Shown here piece by piece: positions 21,399-32,947 of a DNA stretch of 64,000 bases. Positions within the stretch are counted from its first letter, which is position 1, and every line of letters begins with the position of its first letter. Location of the stretch: assembly GCA_036927565.1 (NCBI GenBank), contig JAYESD010000011.1, positions 92,789,178-92,853,177 on the forward strand, in the 5' to 3' direction. The position numbers and the translations under genes are program-made. Below the pieces are notes generated by a model. It was given only the letters and a program-made list of their open reading frames with translations. It was not told the DNA's origin and made no database searches. The stretch comes from Tuctoria greenei (taxonomy: Eukaryota > Streptophyta > Magnoliopsida > Poales > Poaceae).

Positions 21399-23855
21399 AT
21401 GTCGGACATGAAGGACGTATACAAGAGCATCAACCAAGAGAAGGTTGAAGAAGAAAAGAACCAAAAATTAGAGAGACTCCTTGAGGCCATTCAAGACTTC
21501 GAGGATGACGATGAGGAGATGGTGGAACTAAAGGCGCTCCTAAGGAAGAAAACCCTCTCCAAGGGAAAAGTGAAGATCGAAGATGAGAAGAAGAAGAAGG
21601 GGAGTAGTCACACCGACTACTCCCGATATCCTTTCAACTACGATCGTCTTAACTCTAGCAATAATCACTACTTATCTATTCCACTTGGAAAAGCCCCACA
21701 TTTTGATGGCAATGACTACTCAATGTGGAGGCAGAACATGAAAAAGCACTTGATTTCTCTCAATCCAAGTTTGTGGCATATTGTATGTACAGGAATAGAT
21801 ATCCTCGACGATAATGAGGAGCTCACACCTAGCCAAGAGCAAGCAATCCATCGAAATGCTCAAGCTGCTGCAGTCATCACCTCATCACTTGGTCAGGACG
21901 AGTTAACAAAGGTGGATGGACTCGAGATCGCAAAGGAGATATGGGATATGTTGCAAACCGCACATGAAGGCGATCGTCATGTGCGAGAAGAAAAGATCAA
22001 AATAATTGAAGGCGAGTTGGGAAGATTCGCCATCGAAGAAGATGAGTCACCACAAGATATGTACAACCGACTAAATACGCTCATCAACAAGGTACGAGCA
22101 TACGAAAGCAAAAAGTGGAATGACCACGAGGTGGTGAAGCTCATTCTTAGAGCTTTCATGCCTCACAATGTCACCTTGTGCTTGATGATACGAGAAAGCC
22201 CCGGGTACAAGAAAATGACCCCAGATGAGTTGCTTGGGAAGATCATCAATTTCGAGATGATGGAAAAGCAGGCCAAGCATGTTAAGGAGATTGCCGATCT
22301 CACCTCGGCAAAGAAGAAAGGGGTCGCTTTGAAGTCCACTCTCAAGCCCTTGTCTAAAGAAGCTCGAGAAGCTCAACTAGAAGAAGACGGTGATGATGAA
22401 AGCAGCGACTTGGATGAAGATGACATGATACTATTCATGAAGAAATTCAAAAGAATTATGAAGAAAAGACAAGGGGCTAAATCAAGTGAAGGGAAGTACA
22501 AGGAAAAATCAAGACTGAAGTTGAGGCGGGCATGCTATAACTGTGGTGAATATGACAACTTTATAGTTGATTGCCCATATGAAGAAAACAAGAAGAAGAC
22601 CAAGGAAGCAAAGCCTAAACCCAAGAAATTCTTCAAGAAGAAGAAGCAAGCTGAACAAGCGCATCTAGGGAAAGAGTGGGACTCAAATGATGAGTCCTCA
22701 TCCGAAGAAGAAGAAGAGATGGCTAGCATAGCTATCTAGAAGACATACAAGAAGTCCACTCTCTTCCCTTCTCTTGGCGCATGGAAGGGGAACGGCACTT
22801 TCCTCATGGCAAAGGAAGGTAAACGAAAGGTAACAACCAAATTCTCTTCCTTGCATTCCTATTCTAGTGATAGTGAAATTTCTAGCGATAATGAAGATAT
22901 GCTCATTGGCTTAGATAAGAAAACAGCCGCAAAAATGAAATTTCTACTTGATCAACTTGTTGAGAAGGAGAAGTTGATAAACCATCAAGAAGACATGATT
23001 ATCTCCCAAAAGGAGGAGTATGTTGAACTTGACAAGCTTCTAAAACTGGGAAAGGAGCGAAACAAGTCACTAGAGCTTGAATTAGCTACAAGCAAGGAAG
23101 CTTGCTTGGAGTTATGCGACTCAAATGCTACAATCAAGGACGAACTTGCTAACATAATCAAAGTTAACAAGATCCTTGAGGTACAAGTCGAGTCACTCAA
23201 GCAAGGTGACCCTTCATCCTCTTCAAGCTCACCTTCTCAACAACTTAAAACTGAAGCTATCATTACTTGTTCATGTGGAAAAGTTGACACCAGCTTGAAA
23301 GACAAGTCAACCTCTACCAAGGATAAGCATCCTGCCCAAAGTGGCATATTTGACAATGAGAAGGTCAATTATGCACGTAGTGCATACTTGGTCACAAGAC
23401 CTCCTAATGTCAAATATGGCATTGGGTATTCCTATGGTGGAAAGCAAAATGCTAGAAGCCATAAGAATAACAAGGAAAGCATTGCCTTTGTAAAGGGAAG
23501 ACCCTCTCAATCTGGAAAATCCAAAGTTAACACATCCAACACACATGATCACCGGACTAGTCCGGTTGGGACACAGACAAGTCCGGTCCTCCGGACAAGT
23601 CCAATCTACCAGACTAGTCCTGTATATAAACAACAACAGTTGCTATTTATAACCTTTGATGCATCTTATGTTTCAATGAGAAGTAATTTTGGTAAAGTTT
23701 ATGCTCATTATGTTGGGCTACGCCATGGGAACATCAAATCTCATGTGTGGGTGCCCAAATCCCTTGTGACTAACCTAAAAGGACCCAAGCAAGCTTGGGT
23801 ACCTAAAACCAAGGCATGGTTTGTTTTTGTAGGCCTATTCCTCCGGTGGATCTAA
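21399..23855 (+). pseudogene. copia gag (copy B), one stop, zinc knuckle His lost
   Basis: ATG at 21399, 53 bases after the LTR. The acidic coiled-coil-like N-terminus (about residues 1-70) is absent from the copy A part of the window. The copia gag domain follows, then the zinc knuckle at 22533-22574, where the His codon is AAC (Asn, 22557-22559), so zinc binding and RNA packaging are probably impaired. A TAG at 22737-22739 replaces Glu. The C-terminal coiled-coil region (22914-23200) and RTSP repeats (about 23550-23625) continue to the stop at 23853-23855. Confidence 0.9.
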
Positions 23856-25378
23856 ATGGGTGCTAGACAGTGGTTGCACCAACCATATGACCGGAGAAAG
23901 AAGGATGTTCGTTGAGTATGAAGAAAATGAGGATCCAAGCAAGGGCATCTATTTTGGAGACAACAGTCAAGGAAAGGTGCTTGGTACCGGTAAAATTATC
24001 ATATCATCTCAGCATACTCTTTCTCATGTGTTACATGTTGATTCCTTAGATTATAACCTGTTGTTCATATCACAATTATGTGACAAAGGTTATAATTGCC
24101 TATGCACTAATGAGGGTGTGACTGTCTCTAGAAGGAGTGATGATTCCATTGCATTCAAGGGTATGTTAAAGGCAAAGCTTTACCTTGTTGACTTCAACAA
24201 AGATAAAGCAGAACTTTACACATGCTTGATTGCAAACACCAACATCGGTTGGCTATGGCATAGACGGCTGGCACATGTTGGTATGAGGAATCTTCAAAAA
24301 CTCCTCAAGGGCAATCACATCTGAGGTTTGAAGGATGTTGTTTTTGAGAAGGATAGGCCTTGTAGTGCGTGCCAAGCCGAGAAGCAAGTTGGAGCACCTC
24401 ACCCCGCGAAGAACGTTATGACTACAATAAAACCGCTCGAGCTACTCCACATGGACTTATTTGGTCCAATTGCTTACATAAGCATCGGCGGTAACAAATA
24501 TGGCTTAGTAGTTGTTGATGATTTTTCTCGCTTCACTTGGGTTTCCTTTTTACATGATAAGATAGAAACACAAGGAAAACTCAAGAAGTTCTTCAACCGA
24601 GCCCAAGATGAGTTTTCATTGACGATCAAGAACATTCGAAGCGACAACAGCACGAAGTTCAAGAACACATAAGTTGAGGAGTACCTAGATGAAGAAGGCA
24701 TAAAGCATGAGTTTTTAGCACCTTACTCCCCTCAACAAAACGGAGTTGCCGAAAGGAAGAACGGAACTCTCATAGAGATGGCGAGAACAATGTTCGATGA
24801 GTACAAGACCTCGGATCGATTTTGGGCAAAAGCGGTCAACATACCTTGCGACGCCATAAATCGACTTTATCTTCATCGACTACTCAAGAAGACATCCTAT
24901 GCGCTACTCACCGGTAAAAAGCCTAATATTTCATATTTTCGACTTTTTGGTTCCAAATGCTATATTTTGAACAAGAAGCCTAAGACTTCAAAGTTAGCTT
25001 CGAAGTCCGATGAAGGTTTCTTGCTTGGTTATGATTCGAACACTTACGCCTATTGTGTCTTCAACAAGACCTCCGGACTTGTTGAAGTAGCATGTGATGT
25101 AGTGTTCGATGAAACTAATGGCTCCCAAAAGGAGCAAGTTGATCCATGTGTGCTAGATAGAGAAGAATCTCCCTGCCAAGCACTGAGAAGAATGACATAG
25201 GGTAAAGTTCGACCACAAGAACCACCTCTACATATGCATGAGGAAGATGAACCACAAGAGGAGGCCAATGATCAAGGGGGAGCCACCATACAAGATCAAC
25301 CTCAAGAAGACGAAAATGATCAACAAGTCAATGAGAGCAACCATCTAGGGGGAGAAGAAGATGACCACAAAGATTCAT
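23833..25378 (+). pseudogene. copia protease-integrase (copy B), multiple stops
   Basis: Protease LDSGCTNH with catalytic Asp at 23866-23868. The HHCC region is followed by a TGA at 24322-24324 (Arg in copy A). The integrase core keeps LHMDLFGP and the second Asp (24643-24645) and the GVAERKN Glu. A TAA at 24670-24672 and a TAG at 25198-25200 follow. Linker and proline/glutamate-rich sequence precede RT, with a TGA at 25378-25380. The frame differs from gag, as in copy A. Confidence 0.88.
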
Positions 25379-25386
25379 GACTGCAA

Positions 25387-27057
25387 GTGCCACACCCAAG
25401 AGTACACCAATGCATCCAAAGGGATCACCCAATCGACAACATCATCGGTGACATCCATAAGGGAGTAACTACTAGATCTCGCATAGCTAATTTTTGTGAG
25501 CATTATTCGTTTGTGTCTTTTTTGGAACCGTGCAGGGTTGAGGATGCATTGAAGGATCCAGATTGGGTAGTGGTCATGGAAGAAGAACTCAACAATTTCA
25601 AGCGGAACAAGGTGTGGGAACTAGTCGAAAGACCCAAGTCCAACATCGTCGGCACCAAATGGGTCTTCCGCAACAAACAAGATGAACACGGGGTGGTGAC
25701 AAGGAACAAGGCACGACTTGTGGCCAAAGGGTATTCACAAGTCGAAGGTTTGGATTTCGATGAAACCTTTGCTCGAGTAGCTAGACTTGAGTCTATTAGA
25801 ATATTACTTGCATATGCTACTCACCATGATTTCAAGCTCTATCAAATGGATGTGAAAAGTGTCTTCCTCAACGGACCAATCAAGGAGGAGGTGTATGTTG
25901 AGCAACCCCCCAGATTTGAAGATGAAGAGTTCCCCGACCACATATTTAAATTGCGTAAGGCTCTCTACGGCCTCAAACAAGCTCCTAGAGCTTGGTATGA
26001 GTGTCTTAGAGATTTCTTAATTGAAAATGGTTTTAAGATCAGTAAAGTAGATTATACATTGTTTACAATGTACTTTGACAATGATCTCTTTATTTGTCAA
26101 ATTTATGTTGATGATATAATCTTTGGTTCAACTAATAAATCTTTTTGTGAGGAATTTAGTAAGATTATGACAGATAGATTTGGTATGTCTATGATGGGAG
26201 AGCTAAAGTACTTTTTGGGATTCCAAGTGAGGCAACAAAAGGAAGGGACGTTCATAAGCCAAACTAAGTACACTCAAGACATACTCAAGAAGTATGGAAT
26301 GGACATGGTCAAGCCTATAAAGACTACCATGGCAACGAATGGTCACTTAGATCTCAATGAAGATGGACCGAACGTCGATCAAAAGGTATACCACTCTATG
26401 ATTGGATCTCTACTATACTTATGTGCATCTAGGACAGACATTATGTTGAGTGTATGTTTGTGTGCAAGGTTTCAAGCCGACTCAACAGAGTGTCATTTGA
26501 TAGCCATAAAGAGAATCTTGCGGTATTTAGTTCATACACCCAACCTAGGCCTTTGGTACCCCAAAGGTTCTAAATTCAATCTCATTGGTTACTCCGATGC
26601 AGATTATGTCGGATGCAAAGTAGATAGAAAAAGTACTTCCGGTACATGCCAATTTCTGGGTAGATCTCTAGTTTCTTGGTCCTCCAAGAAACAAAACTCC
26701 ATTGCCTTATCCACGGCCGAAGCGTAGTATGTTGCAGCTGGGAGTTGTTGTGCGCAACTCCTTTGTATGCGACAAACTCTAAGGGATTACAGTTACAATA
26801 TGAACCATATTCTACTCCTTTGTGATAATGAGAGTGCCATTAAAATTGCCCATAATCCCGTTGAGCACTCTAGGACCAAACACATAGACATCCGACATCA
26901 CTTTTTGAGAGACCATTCAATGAAGGGAGATATTGTCATTTCACATGTCAATACCGAAAATCAACTCGCAGATATATTCACCAAGCCACTTTATGAAAGA
27001 CGCTTTTGCGAGCTCCAAAATGAACTAAATATCCTTGATGCTCGTAATGTGGCTTGA
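25387..27057 (+). pseudogene. copia RT-RNase H (copy B), one stop in RNase H
   Basis: RT YVDD is at 26104-26115. The RNase H Asp of SDADY is present (26596-26598). A TAG at 26725-26727 replaces the Glu codon of the STAEAEY signature, and the remainder resumes in frame to TGA at 27055-27057. Apart from that stop, the domain order and length match copy A. Confidence 0.92.
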
Positions 27058-27261
27058 AATCTTGTATACCTGGATGCTATATTCAAAATTCATTGATTGT
27101 GTTGTGAAAATCATCTCTCTCAATTTTTCCTAAAAACTATGTGAATTACTAGCTCTTGGTGAATTATGGTCATTGCTTGATTATTATATGCTTAGTGATC
27201 ATATTCATCAAGATTACATGATTTGATTTGCCTCCCTATTTTCTTAATGAGTACCTTCGAA

Positions 27262-27660
27262 TATATAAGAATGGGCTAAGCATTTATTCCCTGGTGACCA
27301 CGGACTAGTTTGTGGTTGCCCAGACAAGTCCGCAGAGTGACAGTTAGGCCGGACTAGTGTGACAGACCACAGACTAGTCCGATATAGTCTCTAGAAAAGT
27401 TCAGACTAGTCCAATCATTTTCGGACAAGTCCGATTTTTTGTGTCCATAACCCTAGCCGCCACCAAACCCTAATCTTCCTCACCCCACACTTGCCTCAAG
27501 CTTTCTCTCTCCACGCTCGAGCTCCCCGAGGCGATTTCCATCATCCTCCATCAAAACTCCTCAGATTTTGGTTGAAAACGACCTCCATTGCTCAGGGATT
27601 GAAGACCACGGACTTGTCCGCTCCTTCAACCCCTACATCTCTGACAATCATGAAATTTTG
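27262..27660 (+). promoter_or_regulatory. Internal TATA box and leader before extra ORF (copy B)
   Basis: TATATAAG is at 27262-27269, followed by palindromic motifs (27300-27440) and a pyrimidine-rich plant-type leader ending at the donor TTTTG|GTAAAA. Position and sequence match 5648-5953 of copy A. TATA quality is better here than in copy A. Promoter activity is inferred. Confidence 0.5.
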
Positions 27661-27973
27661 GTAAAATCTCATCCCAAACCCTAGAAATTGCTATTTCCTT
27701 CAATGTCGATCAACTAGCTTAGTTCCTTTCACCATATACATGCTTCCTTGATGTATTGCATTGATGCTAAGCTATTTGTGCATTAGGAATCACCATTTGT
27801 CTCATAGTTAGGGTTTTAGAGGTTGAATACTGGACTAGTCCGGTCCATGCACGGACAAGTCCGGTCAACCGGACTAGTTCGTGCGTGTATACCGGACTAG
27901 TCCAATTTTTCTGAACTCAACCCTAACTTCTTGTCATCTATTCTCATCAATACCTTGTGAAATCCATTCTCAG
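27661..27973 (+). other. Predicted leader intron (copy B)
   Basis: GTAAAA donor at 27661 and CCATTCTCAG acceptor ending at 27973; the ATG of the extra ORF follows four bases later. Palindromes are clustered at 27832-27905. Confidence 0.5.
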
Positions 27974-27977
27974 GACA

Positions 27978-29214
27978 ATGTCGAGCACCAACGACGAAAT
28001 CTCCGATTTCGAGGCCGAGATGGACCACGGAGCCCTGCTTCGGTCCTTGACGGGCCTAAGCAAGAAGCACCAAGAGCGCCCATCTGAGCCGGCTCCTTCT
28101 CCTCCCCAGGCTCGACGGAAAGTGCTTGCAAAGAAGCCTGCCTCCAAGGATTCAGCTGGAGGTGGTCCTAGCTCGACAAGTGCTCGCGAAGCAAAGGCAA
28201 GGGCAAAGGGATTGCAACGGTCCCGATTGGCCCCCTTAAGATGTCCGCTCCAAGGGAAGGGGCCCAGGATCCTGCTGAGGAAAGATTCAATGGCAAGGGC
28301 AGCGACACGGCTGCAAAGTTCAGAAACATGGATTGTTACAGCCAACCCAAGCAAGCTGTTGATGGGAGGTTCTGGAGTAACTTCCATGCAGACTTTTACA
28401 AGTCTGAATATCTTCCGATGAAGACCCCCGTTGTGTGTAGCCAATGGATAGATTGGGCGCACTTTGAGAAGAATGGTTGCTCGCCTTTTGTGGAGGTAGT
28501 CGAGGCAATCGAGAAGCATAGTTTGAAGGACCTATTTGCCTTTCGGAACAATTGGAATGACGAGGTCATCGCACAGTTCTATGCGACATGCCACTTTGCC
28601 AGTGATGAGGAAGAGCGGGTGACTTGGATGACTCATGGATCCAAGTACACCATCACTTACGAAGAGTTTGCAAGATTGTTACATCTTGACAGCACCACCA
28701 ATGACAACTTGATAATTCACAACATTGAAGGATGTGGAGCACACCCCCTTGAGGCCCCAGAAGCCTCAACAAGCAAGTGTTAGAGCTGCTCCCTCTCCAG
28801 CTTCCAGTCCTGAGGCTCCAGTGAGAGCTAGTGGAGATGCTAGGGCTGCCCCCGCCACTAGGGCCCTCCTCAAAAGGGGTCACCAAGTGGCATCTTAAAG
28901 TACCTGTCAGCCATCTTTGCGTCTTGCAAAAAGGCCGAAGTGAAAGCCCATAAGCTGAACAAGAGGAGAAAGGCCGACATGAGATATGTCAAAGAGAATT
29001 GAAGCAAATTTGACAAAAGCTGGAGATCGAGCCCATTGGATCTCCAGTCATTTCTGATGATTCTAATTCTGATTTCACCGAGCTCAGGCCCTTGACTCCC
29101 TCCGAGCATGCCTATTTTAGCATTGGGGACTCCAGTGGTTCCATTCCTCCTCCTCATCATCATCAACCAGAGAATGAAGATGAAGACGATGAGAGGACCG
29201 AAAGCGAGGCTTGA
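27978..29214 (+). pseudogene. Additional 3' ORF (copy B), frameshift and internal deletion
   Basis: ATG at 27978 directly after the predicted acceptor gives MSSTNDEISDFEAEMDH, matching copy A. A frameshift near 28185 moves the rest into another frame. The central domain (W..FYATCHF...G) is present, but relative to copy A about 0.34 kb (copy A about 7030-7365) is missing at around 28727. Further frame changes occur near 28880 and 29000. The acidic tail ends at TGA 29212-29214. Not functional. Confidence 0.8.
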
Positions 29215-29678
29215 AGACCTTAGGTCCCTCCTCTCCTTCCTTTTGGTGTCTTTATGCCAAAGGGGGAGAGATTGAGGGGGAGTCTTGGGAGTCTTAGGCT
29301 TTAGCTATAGGATGCGAGGAGAGCTCTCTTTTTGTGTCTTTTGTCTATTTGTGGGTTATAAGACTTTTAATATGCTCTTTTGGCACTTTTGGTCTTGTGA
29401 TACAATGTTTTTAACTACTTATGAAGATATGTATGAAATCTGTGATTTTGCTCTAAAAATAACATATATGCTTGTTGTTAACATGTTGATGTCAACTATG
29501 TCATTCTCATCATGATTATTGTTTCTATACAATTAGTTCTGCATCCAACCATAAAGAGTTCACATATGGATCATGTTTTCATTGCTTAATGTGTTTCAAA
29601 CTCATATGTGCACACTTTATGAAAATCTCAACTTTTTATCATATTTTGTAAAATCTCAATTGGTTGTCATCAGTCACC
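29215..29678 (+). other. 3' untranslated region of copy B
   Basis: T-rich, with no coding similarity; parallels 7864-8292 of copy A. Confidence 0.5.
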
Positions 29679-29693
29679 AAAAATGGGGGAGAT
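29679..29693 (+). other. Polypurine tract (copy B)
   Basis: AAAAATGGGGGAGAT lies immediately before the 3' LTR; one T interrupts the run. Confidence 0.83.
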
Positions 29694-31303
29694 TGAAAGT
29701 GCATCTAGGAATCTCTTGTGGGTTTCGGTTGATTAATGACAAGCAAATGAGAACCTAATGACATTGTTGAGATGAGTACAGGTTCTAATGAGAGAATGAG
29801 CAAAGTGCCAAAAAGAAAGGAAAATAAGGAGCAATGCGGAAAAGAGCTCAAGAAAAAAGTGTAGTAGATCATTGTGTATGGAGTGTGTTAAGGAAACACA
29901 CCCCAAGAGCCCAAGCACAAATAATCTCACACATTGCACAAATTTATACAGGACCGAACTAGTACGACTGACCCCGGACTAGTTCGATATCTTTCTGTAC
30001 AAGATCGGACAAGTCCTCACAATGCGCACTTGTCCTCACAGTCCAGTTTTTCACTGACCAAACTAGTCCGATAGCACCACGGACTAGTCCGATATCTCTT
30101 TGACTAGAATCGGACTAGTCCTCCCCGGTGCGTACTAGTCCCCCAAACACTTCACAAGTCACACAAAATCGGACAAGTCCGATAACTCAACGGACTAGTC
30201 CAATATCTTTCTGATGTCAATCGAACAAGTCCGATATTAGCACAGACTAGTCTGAAAACCCTCTGACCTAAACTGGACAATTCCTCCAAGTGCAGACTTG
30301 TTCCCCAAATCCACTTAGGGTTTCACTTATCCATACAAGTCCGATATTCATGGGACTAGTACGAAGATTTCTAGAACCAAAATCGGACTAGTACGGCTTC
30401 ACTTCGGACATGTCCGATATTTCGGGACACCTAGGGTTTGCTACACGCAGCACACCGGACTAGTCCGGTATCCACCACGGACTAGTCCGATCTTTCTAAA
30501 CCCTAACAGTAACTTTTGGAAAGCCCATATAAATAGGTGTCCACAGCCCATCTTTCATAACACTCGACCCCCTGGGCCTTCACACCTTCCAAGAGCCTAG
30601 AAAACACCTCTCTCCACGAAATCCAAGACAAGAAAGGTCAATCCCTTGAGGATACACTTTAGATCATTGGAGAGACATGGTTCCTCGCTCATTGAGCTCT
30701 TGGTTTGATTCCCTAACACACTCCTGTGGTTTTCATTGTGATCTTGACTGTGTTATTGGTGGTGTTCATCTTGTAATCTTGGAAAGCTCTCAACGTGTGA
30801 GAAGTCCCCTTGAATTCGGTTATTTTCCCTTTTTGATTAGTGAAGAGGATTGGCCTCCGTGGTGATCCGCCGAGGGTAGGGTTGGAGAAGACTCGGTCCT
30901 TTTGTGTACTCCTCAACGTGGACGTAGGTTGCCTCTGTGGGAACCGAAAGACGGGATAAAGATCTTGTGTTCTCACTTTGCGCACATCGTTCTTACTCTT
31001 CATATAAATCTAGGGTTTGAATCAATCTTGTTCACTTCACATTGAAACAATGAATATAAGATTAACTTGTGGTGCATCCTAGTTCATAGTAGTGTGACAA
31101 TTCAATTTCAATTATATTTCCGCTGCATACATCCTAGGATCAAGATAATCGATCAAATTTGATAAATCTTGTCGGTACACACTGGACTAGTCCGCACTCA
31201 ACCGGACTAGTCTGATATCTCGAGATTTGATCTAGTTGTTAGGTGCTGCAGGTTCTGACAAAATTCAAAAAGGCCTATTCACCCCCCCTCTAGGCCACAT
31301 TCA
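29694..31303 (+). repeat. 3' LTR of copy B
   Basis: 1610 bp, same termini as the 5' LTR, TATAAATA at 30528-30535, and the same palindrome cluster (about 29950-30490) with scattered substitutions. Differences from the 5' LTR are few but clearly present, so the insertion is not brand new. Confidence 0.95.
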
Positions 31304-31710
31304 GTCGGCATCCGCCGCGCGCTTCCGTCCACCTACCCCGCATTGTCGGCCTTCTGCACGCGTCCCTCCTCCTACCCCGCGTTGCTTGTCTTCAGCACGC
31401 TTCCCTGCCCTCCTCTTAACCCGCGCGATCGGCCACCATCTCGTGCATACCTCCTCCTAACCCGCGTTGTCGGCCTCTGCCGCGCTCGTCCCTCCTCCTA
31501 CCCCATGTTCTCAGCCTTCCGCCGGCGTCCCTACCCTCCTCCTAACCCGCGCTGTCGGTCACCGCCACGCGCATCCCTCCTCCTAACCCGCACTGTCAGC
31601 CTCTACTGCACGCGTCCCTCCTCCTAACTCGCATTTTCGACCTCTGTCGCACTCGTCCATCCTCGGACCCCGCATTGTCGGCCTTCCGCACGCGTCCTGA
31701 CTCTCCTTCC
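31304..31710 (+). repeat. GC-rich minisatellite, right part
   Basis: About nine further degenerate units, with cores starting near 31463, 31503, 31549, 31590, 31630 and 31670 (spacing 40-46 bp). The first five bases are the GTCGG duplication of copy B. Open frames across it on both strands arise from the repeat and are not genes. Confidence 0.75.
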
Positions 31711-32031
31711 ACGCACCTTGGCCCCTGCTGCGCGCACCCTGGCCATCTTTGCCGGTCGTGCACCTTGTCGTGAGGTGTTTGCGGCCCACTCCGTCCGCGT
31801 CACAGCTCGAGACCATGAGTGGGCTCTTCTACGGTGTTCTCCGCGAGAAGATGTTAGATTGTGTTTACTCATGTATGTAGGGTCTTTTGGTCCAGTCTCA
31901 ACATCTTCCACAGGTAGATATTGTGACTACGAGAGGGTCTTATTAGAGTATGTTTGTGTTTATCATGTATAGAGAGTCTTTTTTGTCCTGTATCAACATC
32001 TGTCGCAACCAGAGTTTCGACTGCGGGAGGA
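31711..32031. other. Flanking DNA with two imperfect repeats
   Basis: Two related segments (about 31852-31912 and 31945-32012) share a GTTTGTGTTTATCATGTAT-like stretch and TCAACATCT ends. They may be decayed pieces of the LTR-like sequence that follows. No gene seen. Confidence 0.35.
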
Positions 32032-32228
32032 TGTTAGAGTCTGTGTGTGTCAAGGGTGGTTTGGTTATTAGCTAGGAGGGTTCTCTAACCCTAGCTCTCA
32101 CCCCTATATATGTAACCATTTGGCATTATTAATGGATTGAGGAGAACATTATCCCTTCCTTTAGTTCTAGAAGCCATATAGTTTATATACCAAGCTTTAG
32201 CGAGATATGTGGCTAAGTGATTCATCGA
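32032..32228 (+). mobile_element. Probable copia LTR fragment, interrupted by CACTA insertion
   Basis: A purine tract (GCGGGAGGA) followed by TGTTAGAGTCTG resembles a PPT-LTR junction; TATATATG is at 32105-32112. The large CACTA element entered at 32229, so the remainder would continue after 48431. I could not identify the far end. Confidence 0.35.
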
Positions 32229-32249
32229 CACTACTACAATAAGCCTTAT

Positions 32250-32700
32250 CGCAAGCGGTTCCAAACCTATTATCACACGCGGTTTTTAAAACCGCTTGAA
32301 ACGAAGAGCCTGTGATAATCCGAAATTTCACAGGCGGAGAAGTGACACCGCCTGTGAAGACACATTATCACAGGCGGTTTTTTATTTAGGCTAGCCGCCT
32401 GTGAAGATAAGTTATCACAGGCGGGTCGTGCAACATATATAACCGCCTGTGATAATTGTGTTGTCACAGGCGGGTCGTATAGCATATATAACCGCCTGTG
32501 ATAATAGTGTTATCACAGGCGGATCTTGACCTACATCAAGCCGCCTGTGAAGACAGTTTATCATAGCCGGGTTCTACCATAGCAGTAACCGCCTGTGATA
32601 ATTAGGTTATCACAGATGGTTCTTTACCTATACCTAGCCGCATGTGATAATTGTTTTTCACAGGCAGGTCTAGCCGTTGGTAAATAACCGCCTGTGAAAA
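32250..32700. repeat. Left subterminal repeats of CACTA copy 1
   Basis: About a dozen TATCACAGGCGGT-type motifs and their inverted form ACCGCCTGTGATA alternate every 30-50 bases, forming many short palindromes. In En/Spm such repeats bind the accessory protein TNPA. Confidence 0.88.
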
Positions 32701-32947
32701 GGTATAACCTATGCAGTATTAGTTGTTGTTACTTCTAATTTCCAGGAGATTCAATATAATCACAGATCAAAAGTCAACAATATCATCACAGAAGTCAACA
32801 ATATCATCACAGAAGTCATCTCACAGAAGTCAATTTCACTAAAACAATATACATATGTACAAGTTACACATACAATTTATCTCATAATTTACAAGTTTTC
32901 ACTAAAACTGTTTCTATTGGCATAGTTGCAAAGTTCTAGCACATCAG

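Larger units (their letters stand above)
19733..31303 (+). mobile_element. Complete SIRE/Maximus-like Ty1/copia element, copy B (11.57 kb)
   Basis: Both LTRs (1613 and 1610 bp), perfect GTCGG duplications, a primer site for initiator Met tRNA, gag, protease-integrase, RT-RNase H, an extra ORF and a polypurine tract are all visible. Coding parts carry several stops and frameshifts and a 0.34 kb deletion in the extra ORF. It sits in the same orientation as copy A, about 10 kb downstream of it. Confidence 0.96.

Noticed and set aside
31343..31627. Proline/serine-rich ORF on plus strand
   Set aside because: Arises from translation of the GC-rich minisatellite; starts and frames follow the repeat, no domain.
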